This document shows, piece after piece, positions 62,639 to 64,000 of a stretch of 64,000 nucleotides of DNA. This DNA comes from Acetobacteraceae bacterium (GTDB taxonomy: Bacteria; Pseudomonadota; Alphaproteobacteria; Acetobacterales; Acetobacteraceae). The notes below the pieces were generated by a model. That model searched no databases. It worked only from the letters and a program-made list of their open reading frames with translations, and had not been told where the DNA came from. The position numbers and the translations under genes were made by a program. The stretch is taken from assembly GCA_021732665.1 (NCBI GenBank), contig JAKFUL010000010.1, forward strand, positions 1 through 64,000. The letters run 5' to 3'. Numbering within the stretch: position 1 is the first letter of the stretch; each line of letters starts with the position of its first letter.

Positions 62639-63589
62639 ATGAGGATCACCCGCCGCGCACTGCCGCTTCTCGCGACACCGGCCTTCGCCCAGGCGCGCTT
62701 CCCCAGCCGCCCGATCCGCTTCCTCATTCCCTGGCCGCCCGGCGGCAGCCTGGATGCGCTGCACCGGCGGATGTTCGAGGTCTTCCAGCAGGACACCGGC
62801 CAGCCCGTGCTGATCGAGAACATGGCCGGCGCCCGCGGCACGCGCGCCGCCACCTTCCTGGTGCAGCAGGGGCGGCCCGATGGCTACACGCTGGCGCATC
62901 ACCACCTCTCCATCATCCGCCACCCCTTCCTGACCCGGCAGCCGAGCTGGGATCCGGTGGCGGATTTCACCTACATCATGCAGATCACCGGCTTCGTCTT
63001 CGGCACCGTTGTGCGCTCCGACAGCCCCTACCGCACATGGGCCGACCTGATGGAGGCGGCGCGGCGCCGGCCCGGGGAACTGACCTATTCCACCTCCGGC
63101 ATCGCCACCACCAACCACATCGCCAAAGAACTGCTGCTGGAGCGCGAGCGCGCTTCGATGACCCATATCCCCTTCCGCGGCGCGCAGGAGGGGGTGACGG
63201 CGCTGCTGGGCAACCAGATCACCGCGGTGAGCGACGCCCAGTCCTGGCGCGAACAGGTGCTGGCCGGGCAGTTCCGGCTGCTGAGTGTCTGGACGCCGAC
63301 CCGCCTGCCCGCCTTCCCCGATGCACCCACCCTGCGCGACCTGGGCTATGGGATGAGCGTGACCAGCCCCTACGGCATCGCGGGGCCGCGCGGGATGGAG
63401 CCCGAAATCGTCGCATTTCTTCACACCGCCTTCAAAAAGGCGCTGCAGGACGAGGCGAGCCAGCGGATCATGCGGCAATGGGAGTTGCCGGATGAGTATC
63501 TCGACCCGCAGGCCTATCTGGATTTCGCCAAGGAAAGAGCGGCTTTCGAGCGCGAGACGGTGACGCGGCTGCGGCTGACGATCGACTGA
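62639..63589 (+). CDS. Bug-family periplasmic solute receptor 5
   Basis: A 316-aa receptor, five bases after the previous stop, so co-transcribed. The start at 62639 is preferred to the GTG at 62630. Signal RRALPLLATPAFAQ, then SRPIRFLIPWPPGGSLDALH, QPVLIENMAGARGTRAATF, YTLAHHHLSIIRHPFLTRQP and YSTSGIATTNHIAKELL. Similarity in all these blocks to the preceding gene points to tandem duplication followed by divergence. Confidence 0.9.
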   Translation: MRITRRALPLLATPAFAQARFPSRPIRFLIPWPPGGSLDALHRRMFEVFQQDTGQPVLIENMAGARGTRAATFLVQQGRPDGYTLAHHHLSIIRHPFLTRQPSWDPVADFTYIMQITGFVFGTVVRSDSPYRTWADLMEAARRRPGELTYSTSGIATTNHIAKELLLERERASMTHIPFRGAQEGVTALLGNQITAVSDAQSWREQVLAGQFRLLSVWTPTRLPAFPDAPTLRDLGYGMSVTSPYGIAGPRGMEPEIVAFLHTAFKKALQDEASQRIMRQWELPDEYLDPQAYLDFAKERAAFERETVTRLRLTID

Positions 63590-63745
63590 GATCGGCCGCC
63601 AAGCCTTGCCTGCGGCCGTATCATTTTTGATGACAAATTCGGAAATTTAGCGTCTCACAAAAACTTGTGGTTGCGGTGCGCCGTGATTAATGGTTTTTAA
63701 GCCTTGGCAGCCGACCCCGGCGAGCAGCAAAGAAAAGGAGTTTCC

Positions 63746-63910
63746 ATGAGTGGTGCCCGCGTCTCCCAGCGTCGTTCGACCATCGTCGCCGAACCCGTCC
63801 AGCCCATGCAGGGCAACATCGTTCTGATGGGTCTTCGTGTCGTTCTCCTCGGCTGCGCCGCCGCCCTGGTGGGTGTGCTCGGCCACGTCGCCTGGAAGAT
63901 CATCGCCTGA
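63746..63910 (+). CDS. Small single-pass membrane protein
   Basis: A 54-aa protein. The start 63746 has a strong AAAGGAG ribosome-binding site seven bases before. The N-terminus is basic and polar (SGARVSQRRSTIVAEP), followed by one hydrophobic segment (IVLMGLRVVLLGCAAALVGVLGHVAW). It follows an AT-rich 155-bp promoter region and ends before a clear terminator, so it forms a monocistronic unit. No family recognised. Confidence 0.65.
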   Translation: MSGARVSQRRSTIVAEPVQPMQGNIVLMGLRVVLLGCAAALVGVLGHVAWKIIA

Positions 63911-63943
63911 CATCCTGACCGTTTAAGGACAGGGATGGGGCAA

Positions 63944-63970
63944 AAAAGGGGCTTTGGCCCCTTTTGTTGT
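63944..63970 (+). terminator. Intrinsic terminator after the small membrane protein gene
   Basis: AAAAGGGGC (63944-63952) and GCCCCTTTT (63957-63965) form a 9-bp stem with a 4-base loop, followed by GTTGTTT. This is a classical rho-independent shape, 34 bp after the stop codon. Confidence 0.85.
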
Positions 63971-64000
63971 TTCTGGAGGCTGGGGTGCAAACCCTGCATC

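Overview
The window looks like a high-GC alphaproteobacterium of the Acetobacteraceae, close to Roseomonas or Roseococcus. This is inferred from strongly GC-biased third codon positions, several orphan Bug-type solute receptors, the alphaproteobacterial/plant type of glutamate-cysteine ligase, and an ArsR-methyltransferase regulator fused upstream of metH. No rRNA, CRISPR array or transposase was seen. One tRNA, tRNA-Ser(CGA), is present.

Layout. (1) Positions 1-7894 are the integrase-proximal part of an integrated element lodged at the 3' end of tRNA-Ser. From the tRNA leftwards it carries a tyrosine integrase, an AlpA-like protein, a primase-polymerase/helicase, a control region rich in inverted repeats, a winged-helix-like ORF overlapping a scaffold-like ORF, a lone Bbp16-type capsid cement gene, a membrane protein, and an oppositely oriented Abi_C abortive-infection gene. 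The composition suggests a phage satellite or decayed prophage; its left end lies outside the window. (2) 8.0-19.7 kb is mostly core: a DedA and glycosyltransferase-39 pair, VapBC, rsmB, a methyltransferase unit, the regulator-metH operon, and small exported proteins. (3) 19.8-39.1 kb is a dense accessory catabolic region. It holds two ketopantoate-reductase-like enzymes, an FAD monooxygenase, a ThDP enzyme, an IclR regulator, two Bug receptors plus a remnant, four luciferase-like flavin oxidoreductases, an ACMSD-like amidohydrolase, two hydroxyisobutyrate-dehydrogenase-like enzymes and two orphan Opp/Dpp ATPases. (4) 39.3-59.7 kb is mixed housekeeping: amino-acid-binding protein, amidase, acyltransferase, BrnTA, ggt, csaA, gpt, a ParDE-like pair, cytochrome b561, ubiA, rsmE, gshA, and a chemoreceptor with a C-terminal PilZ domain. 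(5) 59.7-63.6 kb has a second amidohydrolase with three tandem Bug receptors, followed by a small membrane protein.

How the genes may work together. The FAD monooxygenase, ThDP enzyme and reductase at 21.2-25.1 kb form one tightly spaced operon. It is preceded by a pair of TTCG-N7-CGAA palindromes, and part of that element recurs in front of the Bug remnant and Bug gene beyond the IclR gene. This points to an IclR-controlled pathway for an unidentified oxygenated or aromatic acid. The regulator-metH operon shares a 39-bp intergenic region and a palindromic site with a divergent pair encoding a CxCC protein and a methyltransferase.

All family assignments come from reading motifs by eye; no database search was run.
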